From Halalkalibacter okhensis (GTDB taxonomy: Bacteria; Bacillota; Bacilli; Bacillales; Bacillaceae_D): a stretch of DNA of 64,000 nucleotides. A model generated the notes under the pieces. That model saw only the letters and a program-made list of their open reading frames with translations. It was not told where the DNA came from and searched no databases. Numbering within the stretch: position 1 is the stretch's first letter; every line of letters starts with the position of its first letter. This document shows, piece after piece, positions 54,010 through 62,686 of the stretch. The DNA lies in contig NZ_JRJU01000016.1 in assembly GCF_000787375.1 (NCBI RefSeq), forward strand, positions 45,086 to 109,085, given 5' to 3'. The position numbers and the translations under genes are program-made.

Positions 54010-54264
54010 CGCTTCCTTGAATATCTTTCAAGTGCTTTTTCAGTGGGTTCTCACCATTTTCAGTGGCCTTTACTTCTAAAAGGACTTCTTCAGTGCCTTC
54101 CCCTTATCTTAAGCGGTGAAATAAAAAAATGCAAACACTTGTTTGATCGGAAGACTGCCCCCAACTACTCCAAAAGTTGTAGGTTTTTTCAGCCTTCTTC
54201 TCGATGTTGGCTGTCGCTAGTTTTCATAAAATGAGAGTAATCAAAGAACGAAGGGAGTAAACAA

Positions 54265-54996
54265 ATGTTTAATCAAAAACAAATGATTATGATAACAGGT
54301 GCCACACGCGGTCTTGGTTATGCACTCGCTCACCACTTTGCTAAAAAGGGAGCGAATCTAGCGATATGCTCAAGAAGCGAAGCTGATCTACATGCTGTTC
54401 AACATGAATTAAAGCAATACGGGGGTGAGATCGTTGCTGTTACAGCCGATGTTTCAGTACCCAATGATGTTGAGCGATTAGTTTCAATCACAGAGAATCA
54501 TTTTGGGCGAATCGATACACTGATTAACAACGCATCAATTTTTGGACCTGGTCCCCTTTATTTAGCGGATTATCCAGATCAAGCTTTTAAAGATGTCCTC
54601 GAAGTCAATACTCTTAATCCATTCTTTATGACGAAACGAGTATTACCCGGCATGCTTGCTCGTAAAAGTGGCAGCATTATTAACCTCACCTCTGAAGTAG
54701 GCAAGACCGGGTATGCCGAATGGGGAGCTTATTCAATCTCGAAATTTGCTGTAGAAGGGATGACTCAAATATGGGCTGATGAATTAACCGATACAGGCGT
54801 TCGAATTAACCTCGTCGATCCAGGGGAAATGGATACAACGATGCATCAAATTGCCGTACCAACTTGCGATTATGAACTAGCTAATCCGCATGATGTCCTA
54901 GATGTATTTGATTATTTAGCGTCAAGCGAATCACAAATGGTGACAGGTCAACGTTTCGAAGCTCAATCATTTTCAAGAAAGGAGACACGAACATGA
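54265..54996 (+). CDS. Short-chain dehydrogenase/reductase
   Basis: A 243-residue classical SDR. Cofactor motif TGATRGLGYALA (TGxxxGxG), NNAS in the fold, catalytic Ser in NLTSEVG, YxxxK as YSISK. The substrate is unknown. GGGAG lies 9 nt before the ATG. Its stop overlaps the start of the QueA-like gene by 4 nt (ATGA), so the two are co-translated and a VOC protein gene follows by 1 nt. A three-gene metabolic or RNA-modification unit is likely. Confidence 0.88.
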   Translation: MFNQKQMIMITGATRGLGYALAHHFAKKGANLAICSRSEADLHAVQHELKQYGGEIVAVTADVSVPNDVERLVSITENHFGRIDTLINNASIFGPGPLYLADYPDQAFKDVLEVNTLNPFFMTKRVLPGMLARKSGSIINLTSEVGKTGYAEWGAYSISKFAVEGMTQIWADELTDTGVRINLVDPGEMDTTMHQIAVPTCDYELANPHDVLDVFDYLASSESQMVTGQRFEAQSFSRKETRT

Positions 54997-56012
54997 CATT
55001 AGCATCTTATCCATTTGTCATCCCACAACACTTACATGCGTCTTTGCCAGCAGAAGTCCGTTCTCATCAAAGAGAAGCCGTAAGACTGCTCGTTCAAAAT
55101 CGCCAAACAGGTCACGTGACTCACGACACATTTGCACACCTTAGCAATTATTTAAAAAAGGGAGATGTACTCATTTTAAATAAGAGCCGTACAATTCCTG
55201 CCGTCCTTTATACAACTGATCACATTGAAGTTCGCCTTGCGCGGAAATGCTCAACTGATATTTGGGAAGTCCTTTCTTCTGATCAAAGTGAGATAGGAGA
55301 TACTCTGCATTTTACAAATAACGTGCGCGCCACAGTGATAGATAAAAGTAAAAAGACACCTCTTATCTCCATACGTTTTTCGATTAAAGGGGATGAGTTC
55401 TATAACTTTCTTTATATTAACGGCACACCCATTCACTATGAATATTTACAAGATCATTGGCCGCTACAAGCCTTTCAAACGGTCTATAGTTCAGTACCTG
55501 GTTCTATTGAGATGCCTTCAGCTGGTCGTGCTTTAACCTGGAGAATGCTTGCTGCACTCCAGAATAAAGGGATAAAAATTGGCTTTGTTTCTCTTCATTC
55601 CGGATTAAGTTACTTTGAAGATGACCGCTGGCCCGACCCGATCTTTCAGCCAGAGCCATTCTCTGTTCCTGTTGAAACAGTTAAGCTTATTCAGACCGCT
55701 AAGAACGAACGTTCAAATGTCATCGCTGTTGGAACAACGGTAGTCCGCGCACTAGAAAGCGCCGTCGATACCAACCACAACCTTCAAGCAACTGCAGGAG
55801 AAACGACTCTTCATATAAAATCAAACTCCGCTCTCCAAGTTGTTGATGGGTTACTTACAGGGTTTCATGAACCTGAAGCGAGCCATCTTGATATGCTTTC
55901 AGCTTTTATTGATAAAAACCATTTGCTTGCTGCTTATGAAGAGGCTATAAGACAAGAGTATTTATGGCACGAGTTTGGAGATGTGAACCTTCTATTACCA
56001 ATGGAGAACTAG
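54993..56012 (+). CDS. Divergent QueA-like S-adenosylmethionine:tRNA ribosyltransferase-isomerase
   Basis: A 339-residue member of the QueA family, the enzyme that donates ribose from SAM to preQ1-tRNA in queuosine synthesis. GDVLILNKSRTIPA, SIEMPSAGRALTW, GTTVVRALES and VVDGLLTGFHEPE correspond to QueA blocks. Key stretches differ: AGRALTW replaces AGLHFT, and SLHSGLSYF replaces the usual LHVGLGTF. No tgt or ruvB is adjacent, as they are for canonical queA. So this is probably a paralogue using another acceptor, linked to its coupled SDR partner. Substrate not predicted. Confidence 0.82.
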   Translation: MTLASYPFVIPQHLHASLPAEVRSHQREAVRLLVQNRQTGHVTHDTFAHLSNYLKKGDVLILNKSRTIPAVLYTTDHIEVRLARKCSTDIWEVLSSDQSEIGDTLHFTNNVRATVIDKSKKTPLISIRFSIKGDEFYNFLYINGTPIHYEYLQDHWPLQAFQTVYSSVPGSIEMPSAGRALTWRMLAALQNKGIKIGFVSLHSGLSYFEDDRWPDPIFQPEPFSVPVETVKLIQTAKNERSNVIAVGTTVVRALESAVDTNHNLQATAGETTLHIKSNSALQVVDGLLTGFHEPEASHLDMLSAFIDKNHLLAAYEEAIRQEYLWHEFGDVNLLLPMEN

Positions 56013-56013
56013 C

Positions 56014-56355
56014 ATGGATATTCATCATATTGGAATAGTTGTTTCAAATATCGAAGCACTTAAAGCTTTTATCCCCTTGCTGCCCGAGTGGAAAGTAGAA
56101 TCAGAGTTTTCTTTTATGGGGGAAAAACTCCTTTTCGTACAGACACATTCGCTTATTATAGAATTTATAGAGGGAGACCCCACTCCCTATCCTTTTCACA
56201 TTGCCTACCAAGTGCCGAACTTAGAAACGCACATGCAAACATGGAAGCCGCCAGCTTCCTATAAACCTTGTGGACCATTTGTTTTGGAAAATGGTTGGAA
56301 GACCGTTTTCTATTCCCACCATGAAGATTACATTGAATTTATTGAAGCAACATAA
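56014..56355 (+). CDS. VOC (glyoxalase/dioxygenase fold) protein
   Basis: A 113-residue single-domain vicinal-oxygen-chelate protein: MDIHHIGIVVSNIEAL at the start, LIIEFIEG, FHIAYQVPN, and DYIEFIEA at the end. His and Glu in those positions are the usual metal ligands. It begins 1 nt after the QueA-like stop and is the third gene of the operon. Binds and isomerises, hydrolyses or sequesters a small substrate; role in the operon unknown. Confidence 0.8.
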   Translation: MDIHHIGIVVSNIEALKAFIPLLPEWKVESEFSFMGEKLLFVQTHSLIIEFIEGDPTPYPFHIAYQVPNLETHMQTWKPPASYKPCGPFVLENGWKTVFYSHHEDYIEFIEAT

Positions 56356-56362
56356 GCCATAT

Positions 56363-56409
56363 ATGAAAAGAACGGATCTAGAGGAAACGACTAGATCCGT
56401 TCTTTTCAT
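56363..56409. terminator. Bidirectional terminator after the VOC gene
   Basis: Perfect 19-bp stem (56363-56381 with 56391-56409), 9-nt loop, T-rich on each side. The distal arm includes the stop codon of the response regulator gene. Confidence 0.9.
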
Positions 56410-57050
56410 CTTTTTCTCAATTTATGCTTGATAGCAAAAACAGCAGCCTGTGTACGATCCGCTAGCTCGAGCTTAGCTAAAATGTTAGACATATGTGTTT
56501 TGACCGTCTTTTCCGAAATGAAAAGCTCCTTTGCAATTTCTTTATTGCTACGCCCTTTTGTCACTTCTATTAACACATCGCGTTCCCGTCCCGTCAATTT
56601 CTGCAATCGATCTTGTTCACTAACAAAGCTCGTTGAAACACGCGTTAATACATGCTTTGTTACTTTTTCATGTAATCTACTTTCTCCATGAAACACAGCT
56701 CGAATCGTTTCTGCTAATTGCTCTGGTTCGATATCTTTTAATTGGTAGCCAGAAGCTCCAGCTTCTAATGCTGGAATAACGTGATCTTGATCTGTAAAAC
56801 TAGTTAATACAAGGATGATTGCCTCTTCATCGATTTCTTTTAACTTCTTTGTACATTCCATCCCATCCATTTTCGGCATATCTAAATCCATAATCACGAC
56901 ATCTGGCCGCTCTTTTTTAAATAATTCAATCGCTTCCATGCCGTCACAAGCTTCTGCAACTACTTTTAAATCTTCCATCGTCTCAAGGAAGTAGACTAAC
57001 CCTCTTCTGACAACATGATGATCATCTACAATCATTATTCGTATAGCCAT
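56406..57050 (-). CDS. NarL/FixJ-family response regulator
   Basis: A 214-residue regulator. Receiver with acidic DD (residues 9-10), phospho-acceptor Asp 55 in VVIMDLDMPK, the switch Thr in LVLTSF and Lys in YQLKD; then LuxR-type HTH (LTGRERDVLIEVTKGRSNKEIA, ISEKTVKTHMSNILAKL). It pairs with the GAF kinase upstream, whose stop codon sits within this gene's AGGGGGA ribosome site, so the two are coupled. Targets unknown; YhcZ/LiaR-like by architecture. Confidence 0.92.
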   Translation of the reverse strand: MAIRIMIVDDHHVVRRGLVYFLETMEDLKVVAEACDGMEAIELFKKERPDVVIMDLDMPKMDGMECTKKLKEIDEEAIILVLTSFTDQDHVIPALEAGASGYQLKDIEPEQLAETIRAVFHGESRLHEKVTKHVLTRVSTSFVSEQDRLQKLTGRERDVLIEVTKGRSNKEIAKELFISEKTVKTHMSNILAKLELADRTQAAVFAIKHKLRKR

Positions 57051-57059
57051 CAGATCCCC

Positions 57060-58517
57060 CTACTGGTTTGGAATGACTACTTGAAGTGTCGTTCCTTTTC
57101 CTTTAATACTCCGAAATGTAAACCACCCATTTAATGCTTCAGCTCGAGCTCTCATTCCATTTATTCCGGTCGAACTTGGATGGATATATTCCCCCTCCAC
57201 AGTCCCCATCCCATGATCTTCAATTTGCATTGTCACTGTGTCTTTTGTTGCCTCAATTGTAACCCTTGCCTCCTGGACACCACTATGCTTTTTCACATTA
57301 TTGAGCGCTTCTTGAGCAATTCTCCATAAGCACTCCTCTCCCTTCTTAGAAAGAGTCAACATGCCATTTAACCTTACTTGGACCGTTAAACCAAGTAAAT
57401 GAGCATAACGCGTAATGGCCGAATTCATTCCTTCTTGTAACTCTTCTGACCTAAGCTGATAAATCAATTGCTTTAATTCTTTTAATGCTTCTTGTGATAA
57501 CGTTTGGATTTGTCCTAGTGTTTCTTTCGTCTTTTCTTCCTTTGTCCGTAATTGTGCCCCTTTGGCTGTGAGAGACAATGAAAAGAGCATTTGGTTTACC
57601 GAGTCATGCAAATCTCGAGCTAACCGATTGCGTTCATCGATTCGAGCCAGTTCCTTTCTTTGTTCGGTCAATCGTTCTTTCTCAAAGTGCAAACAAAGAT
57701 AATGAGTAAGCTGTTCGACAAGATAATGATCGACTTCATTGCACACTTCATGATAGATTGTTATTTTCAAACTGGTCTCGCCAAAAATAGCCTCTTGTAC
57801 AAGCTCTTGTATATCCTCACACTGCCCTACTTCACTCAATTGCCCATTGAGCATTATTGAAAGCCCACTCCAGTTAAAAAGCTGTAAGATCATGTCAGCT
57901 ATTTCAGAAGGTTCTTGTTCATTTTTTTGGATCATGGACAAACATGTACCTAGTGCTGCTAGCATCCTTGAGCGCCGCTTTTCCTGTTCGAATAATTTAA
58001 AGCGCTTAACCGTTGCTCCAATTTGATAGGCCACAGTTTCAAGCAAGTCTAACTCTTCTTCGGTAAAATGTGTCTTATTAGGAGAAGCAACATTCATTAA
58101 GCCAAACGATTCCTCCCCCGCAAAAATAGGAATCGTCGCATGATGGCTTATTCCATTTGTCTCACCTAGGTTGCCAACTTTCACACGCTCAAGACGTCTA
58201 CATTCCATAATATTCACAGCTTTCTTTAGCTGACCATCTAAATATTTATCCTTGCACCAGCACCCACCTTCACAAAGGGGCAACGAATCCTTGTATGTAA
58301 GCCCATTTGGCAATCCATATGAGGCAAACAAAGAGTGCTCACCCTTCTCTTGAATGAGAAAGATCCAACCACATTCTAATTGTACTGCTTTAAGTAAACG
58401 TTCTAATACCGATTGCAACATGTCTCTTAGATCATTGCCTTCATTTAATGTCATCGAAATGATCCGTAACGTTTCCCCAACTGACTTAGCATGAACGAAA
58501 TCGTTTTGTTGTTCCAT
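57060..58517 (-). CDS. GAF-domain sensor histidine kinase (HisKA_3 type)
   Basis: A 485-residue soluble kinase without membrane segments. N-terminal GAF-like domain (about 20-175: ECGWIFLIQEKGEHSL, then a cluster of cysteines CEGGCWCKDKY and later MECRR), a second less clear sensory segment (185-280), HisKA_3 dimerisation with the phospho-His in ARDLHDSVNQM, and HATPase_c with EALNNVKKHSG and GINGMRARAE. The cysteine-rich GAF hints at a redox, metal or iron-sulfur signal. ATG 58517 is 6 nt after GAGGG. Partner is the downstream response regulator. Confidence 0.88.
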   Translation of the reverse strand: MEQQNDFVHAKSVGETLRIISMTLNEGNDLRDMLQSVLERLLKAVQLECGWIFLIQEKGEHSLFASYGLPNGLTYKDSLPLCEGGCWCKDKYLDGQLKKAVNIMECRRLERVKVGNLGETNGISHHATIPIFAGEESFGLMNVASPNKTHFTEEELDLLETVAYQIGATVKRFKLFEQEKRRSRMLAALGTCLSMIQKNEQEPSEIADMILQLFNWSGLSIMLNGQLSEVGQCEDIQELVQEAIFGETSLKITIYHEVCNEVDHYLVEQLTHYLCLHFEKERLTEQRKELARIDERNRLARDLHDSVNQMLFSLSLTAKGAQLRTKEEKTKETLGQIQTLSQEALKELKQLIYQLRSEELQEGMNSAITRYAHLLGLTVQVRLNGMLTLSKKGEECLWRIAQEALNNVKKHSGVQEARVTIEATKDTVTMQIEDHGMGTVEGEYIHPSSTGINGMRARAEALNGWFTFRSIKGKGTTLQVVIPNQ

Positions 58518-58649
58518 CCTCAACCCTCACTTACATTTGTTACTCTTATCGTACCGTACAAGATAGAAACAGAGAAGAGAAATCTATGACATAGAAATCC
58601 AAACATTGGATAGACTAAGGAAGAAAACGATCCAAAGGAAGTGAGACCA

Positions 58650-59279
58650 ATGAAAGCTCCTAAAGGACATAACCGAAATGCCCTGTTACCTATCTATCTT
58701 TTTTTAGCGACATATATTCTCGTTCAATTATATAATTACAGTTTTACTGTGTTTGGATTTGTATTAGCCGCGATTCTTTCTGCATTAGGAATCACACATT
58801 TATTAAAAACATCAAAGTGGATCTCTCGCCATCTCTCTTCTGAGCTATTAAATATTGATGAGCTACCAGACAAGGAATTTCAACAACTATTAGTCCCACT
58901 TTTTCAAAAACAAGGTTACTCTGTGAGTAAAACAAGAGTGAATCGTAAAGCACAACCAGATTTGATTTTGCGAAAAAAAGGCTTAAAAGCAATCGTTGTA
59001 GCCAAACGTCAGGCAAATCAAGTGCCTGCAGCTTTTGTCCAAGATGTACTTACTCTAAAACCAAATTTTCAAGCCAAACAAGTCATCATCGTAACAAACA
59101 GCCACTTTACAAACTCTGCAAAACGCGTTGCTCGCGCCAATAAAATAACCCTTATTGACCGAGATTCACTCGATGCGATGTGTGATATGTACTTAGAGCA
59201 AAAAAGAACACATCGGTTTATCCAACGTGTTCGAAGCCTCCTTATTAAAGAGGAAACAAAAAAAGAAGCACAGGAGTAA
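58650..59279 (+). CDS. Membrane-anchored Mrr-like restriction-endonuclease-fold protein (2)
   Basis: A 209-residue protein with two close membrane segments at the N-terminus (about 11-55), then an Mrr_cat-like domain: LPDKEFQQLLVPLFQKQGY, catalytic Asp in AQPDLIL, AIVVAKRQ in place of Q-x-K, and KQVIIVTNSHFT. The Gln of the usual QAK motif is Val here, so activity is less certain than for the protein at 53.2 kb. ATG 58650 follows AGGAAG at 8 nt. C-terminal basic helix. Confidence 0.75.
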   Translation: MKAPKGHNRNALLPIYLFLATYILVQLYNYSFTVFGFVLAAILSALGITHLLKTSKWISRHLSSELLNIDELPDKEFQQLLVPLFQKQGYSVSKTRVNRKAQPDLILRKKGLKAIVVAKRQANQVPAAFVQDVLTLKPNFQAKQVIIVTNSHFTNSAKRVARANKITLIDRDSLDAMCDMYLEQKRTHRFIQRVRSLLIKEETKKEAQE

Positions 59280-59290
59280 CCTTTACATGA

Positions 59291-59322
59291 AAGGGGTGCC
59301 TTGACCTTTTTTGGGACCCCTT
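59291..59322. terminator. Weak hairpin between convergent genes
   Basis: AAGGGGT/ACCCCTT arms with a T-rich loop between the Mrr-like and glycosidase-like genes. Confidence 0.5.
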
Positions 59323-60189
59323 CTATTCTTCATTTTTTAAACTCAAATCCATCCATGAGTCGACATGATGCACCGATACTCCTTGAAATCGATTATCGTC
59401 TCGGTAATGTTTGTTTAATTGGTTTATAAAACGAAACATTTCCTGCTCGCTTTTCTCTGAAAATGAAATATACTTCTCTTCCCCTTGTAATCGTTCTGTT
59501 TCAACTGTTAAAACAATATCGACCTCAATATCATTTTCAAAATAAGGAGAAACGAGCGCAAATAAACCATTTTCACCTTCTACATCCGTTCGATATGACA
59601 TAATAACGAATGTATCTATAGACGAGCCAAGCACATCAAGAAATCGTTGTCCTCTTAATTCCAGCTCATGAAACCAAAAAGGGATGGCTACCTCAAAGGG
59701 AAGATTGTGTTTTCTCGTAAAATCAGCTGCTTCATCTATAAGCTTTACATACCCTGTTAATAATGTAAGCTGTTCTTTTTCCCATTCAGGTAATAAGTAT
59801 GGTTCGACATCTACTAACAGCCCTGAAAATTGACTAGCTTCACCTACTTGGAGGTGATACGTATGTAACCAGCCCAGTTTGTAACGAAGCTCTTCCGTAC
59901 TATAAACCCAATCCTTAGCTCCATCAATTGCAAAAACAACCATGCCTCTGGCTGTTGCCTCACCTATCATCGACTCATATTTTTCATAGGCTATACCAGG
60001 ATCGATCTGAACATATAATTTCGTTATATTGTTCTGTTCAAGAAATTGAAAATACGGCTCCTTATTATCTATAAATCGTTGCGTATCCCATATCCATGTA
60101 GATTCAATCTTTGTTTCTCTTTCATAAAAAGCCATCATAATGGTACTAATAACCCCCAGCAAGATAATTAAGTACACGCTCTTTCTCAT
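59323..60189 (-). CDS. Signal-anchored TIM-barrel protein, glycoside-hydrolase-like
   Basis: A 288-residue protein. An N-terminal hydrophobic segment (about 5-20) is a signal peptide or anchor, so it acts outside the membrane. FSGLLVDVEPY and TFVIMSYR recall the DxE and M-x-Y barrel-strand motifs of GH18-type hydrolases, and EVAIPFW lies between them. It is not a clear member of any family I can name. No wall-binding domain is present. AGGGGGA precedes the ATG. A cell-surface sugar or cortex-related role is a guess. Confidence 0.5.
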   Translation of the reverse strand: MRKSVYLIILLGVISTIMMAFYERETKIESTWIWDTQRFIDNKEPYFQFLEQNNITKLYVQIDPGIAYEKYESMIGEATARGMVVFAIDGAKDWVYSTEELRYKLGWLHTYHLQVGEASQFSGLLVDVEPYLLPEWEKEQLTLLTGYVKLIDEAADFTRKHNLPFEVAIPFWFHELELRGQRFLDVLGSSIDTFVIMSYRTDVEGENGLFALVSPYFENDIEVDIVLTVETERLQGEEKYISFSEKSEQEMFRFINQLNKHYRDDNRFQGVSVHHVDSWMDLSLKNEE

Positions 60190-60202
60190 ATGGTCCCCCT
60201 AC

Positions 60203-60254
60203 AACAACGCCTAGCCCTCCTTCTGATAATTCAGAGTGAGGACTAGGCGTTGTT
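60203..60254 (-). terminator. Terminator of the tyrosine recombinase gene
   Basis: AACAACGCCTAG/CTAGGCGTTGTT, 12-bp arms with a 28-nt loop, followed on the minus strand by GTAGGGGG; long-loop hairpin, T-run absent. Confidence 0.55.
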
Positions 60255-60263
60255 AACTATTGA

Positions 60264-61097
60264 TTAACTTACGATATCTTCAATTGCTTGTAAATATTGT
60301 CTAGTTACATTTACATCTGAGTGTCCTGATAGCTGGGCCACAATTGACAGGTCCACACCTTTACGTACTAAGTCATAACAAAAAGTATGACGGAGCTTAT
60401 GTGGATAAACACCGTATTCTTCTTTTAACATATGCTGAACCGTACGAGCGGCAATTCGTTTTTGATAATTTGATACAAATAGTGCTTCATGCTCGTCGTT
60501 TCTAGACGTAAGATATTCGTGAAGCTTATGAACAAGCTCTTTAGATAATGGAATGATTCGTTCATTTTCCTGTTCATTCCTCACAACCATTTGTCCTGTT
60601 TGGCTTTTGTGATTTAACTTAATATCATCTCGATTTAACAAACACAATTCAGAAACGCGTACACCTGTATACAGCAGAGCAAACACAATTGCTGTATTAC
60701 GTTTACTTGCATCCGCTTTGGCTTTCTTTAAAAGCGCACTCACTTCTTCTTCAGTTAAAAAATCCGGGGCCACGTAATCAATTTTTATCTTTGACCTTTT
60801 TATATTTTCAGTTATTTCTATACGATCTTGTGATTTAGCAAAGGTATTAATCGTATTGAATATTTTATTAATCGTTGACACACTACGTTTTTCTGACTCT
60901 AAAAAATCAATATACTCTTGTACATTTTGTTGCGTAAGTTCATGTAAATTCTTGTCTTTGGTCTCTAACCAACTAGAAAATGTATGGATTACACCACAAT
61001 ACGTTTTTATTGTATTTTCTGACCTTCCTTTTTGAGAGAGATAGACAGCAAAAGAATCTATGATGTCTTTTGTGGTTCCAGCGCATTTTTTATCCAA
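60264..61097 (-). CDS. Tyrosine recombinase (XerC/XerD-like)
   Basis: A 277-residue integrase. N-terminal SAM-like DNA-binding domain (about 10-95) with ENTIKTYCGVIHTF, then the catalytic domain: Arg in TGVRVSEL, HxxR in HKLRHTF, His in LSGHSDV and the nucleophile Tyr in TRQYLQ. All catalytic residues are present. The length is shorter than XerC/XerD (about 295-305). TTG start 8 nt after AGGGGG. No excisionase, phage or transposon genes adjoin it, and no att-like direct repeat was found. It may be an isolated host recombinase. Confidence 0.85.
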   Translation of the reverse strand: MDKKCAGTTKDIIDSFAVYLSQKGRSENTIKTYCGVIHTFSSWLETKDKNLHELTQQNVQEYIDFLESEKRSVSTINKIFNTINTFAKSQDRIEITENIKRSKIKIDYVAPDFLTEEEVSALLKKAKADASKRNTAIVFALLYTGVRVSELCLLNRDDIKLNHKSQTGQMVVRNEQENERIIPLSKELVHKLHEYLTSRNDEHEALFVSNYQKRIAARTVQHMLKEEYGVYPHKLRHTFCYDLVRKGVDLSIVAQLSGHSDVNVTRQYLQAIEDIVS

Positions 61098-61121
61098 AAT
61101 GAATTCCCCCTAACTTCCACA

Positions 61122-61150
61122 ACTATAAAATGATTTTGACAATTTGTCAA
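61122..61150 (-). promoter_or_regulatory. Promoter of the recombinase gene overlapping a palindrome
   Basis: Minus-strand TTGACA (61145-61150), 17-bp spacer, TATAGT (61122-61127). The -35 lies inside a 15-bp palindrome TTGACAATTTGTCAA (61136-61150), a natural place for a repressor. Confidence 0.7.
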
Positions 61151-61279
61151 GTTCTGCGCAATATATTGGTTTAAATTGTTAATTCTGTTTACCGTTTCTA
61201 GTATTATAACCTACATAAATGCGTGTCTCTTTTTCCTGTGATATAGTTAATGGGAGTACTTTCATAAGGAGGAAGAATC

Positions 61280-62323
61280 ATGACTAAAAAGTTAACAGCC
61301 TATGTTGGGACATATACAAAGGGAGAAAGCAAAGGGATTTATCAGCTATCAATGGATGTTTCATCAGGTGCAATTGATGATGTTCAGGTCGCTGCAGAGC
61401 TAGAAAATCCAACTTATCTTGCCATTAGTAATGATCAAAAATATTTATATTCGGTTATGAAGGTGGAAGAAGAAGGTGGTGTTGGCGCCTATTCGATCAA
61501 ATCAGATGGACAATTATCGTTATTAAATTATGAAGTAGCTGCCGGAAGCCCACCTTGTCACGTTAGCCTTAATCATCATAACGATTTGCTATTCTCAGCT
61601 AACTACCATCAAGGTACAGGAATCGCCTATAAGCTAACTGATAACGGAGAGATTGCAACAGTTACATCAACCGTTACACATGCTGGAAGCGGGCCACACG
61701 AAAGACAAGAAAAGCCTCATGCTCACTATGCTGGATTAACTCCTGATGAAAATTATCTATGTGTTGTAGATTTAGGGACAGATGAGATGGGTGTCTATTC
61801 TATTGATAATGGTACATTAACGAACCATTGCACACAAACATTCAAACCAGGTACAGGCCCTAGACATATTCAATTCCATCCAAATGAAAAGTTTGCATAC
61901 GTTAATGGTGAACTTAGTTCAGAAGTGATTGCTTTAAGTTATGACTCTAAGACAGGTACATTTAACGAACTTCAATACATATCTTCTCTACCTGCTGATT
62001 TTGAAGAAGAAAGTATCGGGGGTGCGATTAAGCTATCTGCTGATGGAAAATTTTTATACGCATCAAACCGTGGTCATGATAGCATTGCTGTTTTTGAAAT
62101 TGATGGAGAGACAGGTCACCTTACGCTAGTTGACCATACACCAACGGAAGGTTCTTTTCCACGAGATTTTACTATTGATCCTACGGGAACGTTTCTTTTA
62201 GCCGCTAATCAAAACACAAGCAATATCGTTCAATATATGATTGATTCTTCAACTGGTAAGCTAACTCCTACAGGTATTTCTGTTGCAGTACCTAATCCTG
62301 TATGTGTGGTTTTTACTAACTAA
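61280..62323 (+). CDS. pgl: 6-phosphogluconolactonase-type beta-propeller lactonase
   Basis: A 347-residue seven-bladed propeller of the lactonase family (YkgB-like). AYVGTYTKGESKGIYQ at the start, the SCHVSLN-like PCHVSLNHH, PHAHYAGLTPDE, GTGPRHIQFHPN and FPRDFTIDPTG are the blade signatures. It hydrolyses 6-phosphogluconolactone or similar sugar lactones. AAGGAGG lies 7 nt before the ATG. Monocistronic with a good terminator. Confidence 0.9.
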   Translation: MTKKLTAYVGTYTKGESKGIYQLSMDVSSGAIDDVQVAAELENPTYLAISNDQKYLYSVMKVEEEGGVGAYSIKSDGQLSLLNYEVAAGSPPCHVSLNHHNDLLFSANYHQGTGIAYKLTDNGEIATVTSTVTHAGSGPHERQEKPHAHYAGLTPDENYLCVVDLGTDEMGVYSIDNGTLTNHCTQTFKPGTGPRHIQFHPNEKFAYVNGELSSEVIALSYDSKTGTFNELQYISSLPADFEEESIGGAIKLSADGKFLYASNRGHDSIAVFEIDGETGHLTLVDHTPTEGSFPRDFTIDPTGTFLLAANQNTSNIVQYMIDSSTGKLTPTGISVAVPNPVCVVFTN

Positions 62324-62333
62324 AGGTTTAAAA

Positions 62334-62366
62334 AAGGGCTATCGGCTTGCTTGATAGTCTTTTTTT
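62334..62366 (+). terminator. pgl terminator
   Basis: GGCTATC/GATAGTC stem (62337-62343 with 62353-62359, one G-T pair) followed by seven T. Confidence 0.85.
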
Positions 62367-62560
62367 CTGCTTTAATATTTTCTAAGCTTCAGTCTGAATG
62401 CAGGAGGTGCAGATCTGAAATTATAGATTACTCAAGTGTTCATGTATTAACTGCCATTCACATTGTTAAAGTCATGAGAATTTGTTGCTTCTATATATCA
62501 CTATAATGCTTGTTCATAATTCATGCGAAATCACGTCTTCCATTCATACTTCATTTCATG

Positions 62561-62612
62561 CAATAGTAATAATCATGGTAAACTGAAACGAAAAGAAGTT
62601 TACCTACTATTG
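62561..62612. other. Interrupted palindrome in the pgl/GNAT gap
   Basis: CAATAGTA (62561-62568) pairs with TACTATTG (62605-62612) and GGTAAACT (62577-62584) with AGTTTACC (62597-62604), leaving an 8-nt bulge on one side only. The remaining sequence between 62367 and 62686 is AT-rich and shows nothing else. Confidence 0.45.
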
Positions 62613-62686
62613 TAATATTTTTAGTGAATCGTTGTGTTAGGCTTCCTATATAATCCATAAAAAAATTATGAAACAAGGTGAAACAA

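Noticed and set aside
53825..54264. ORFs of 94 and 63 residues in the divergent gap
   Set aside because: They run through repeat locus C and CTGAAAAA hairpins and have no ribosome sites.
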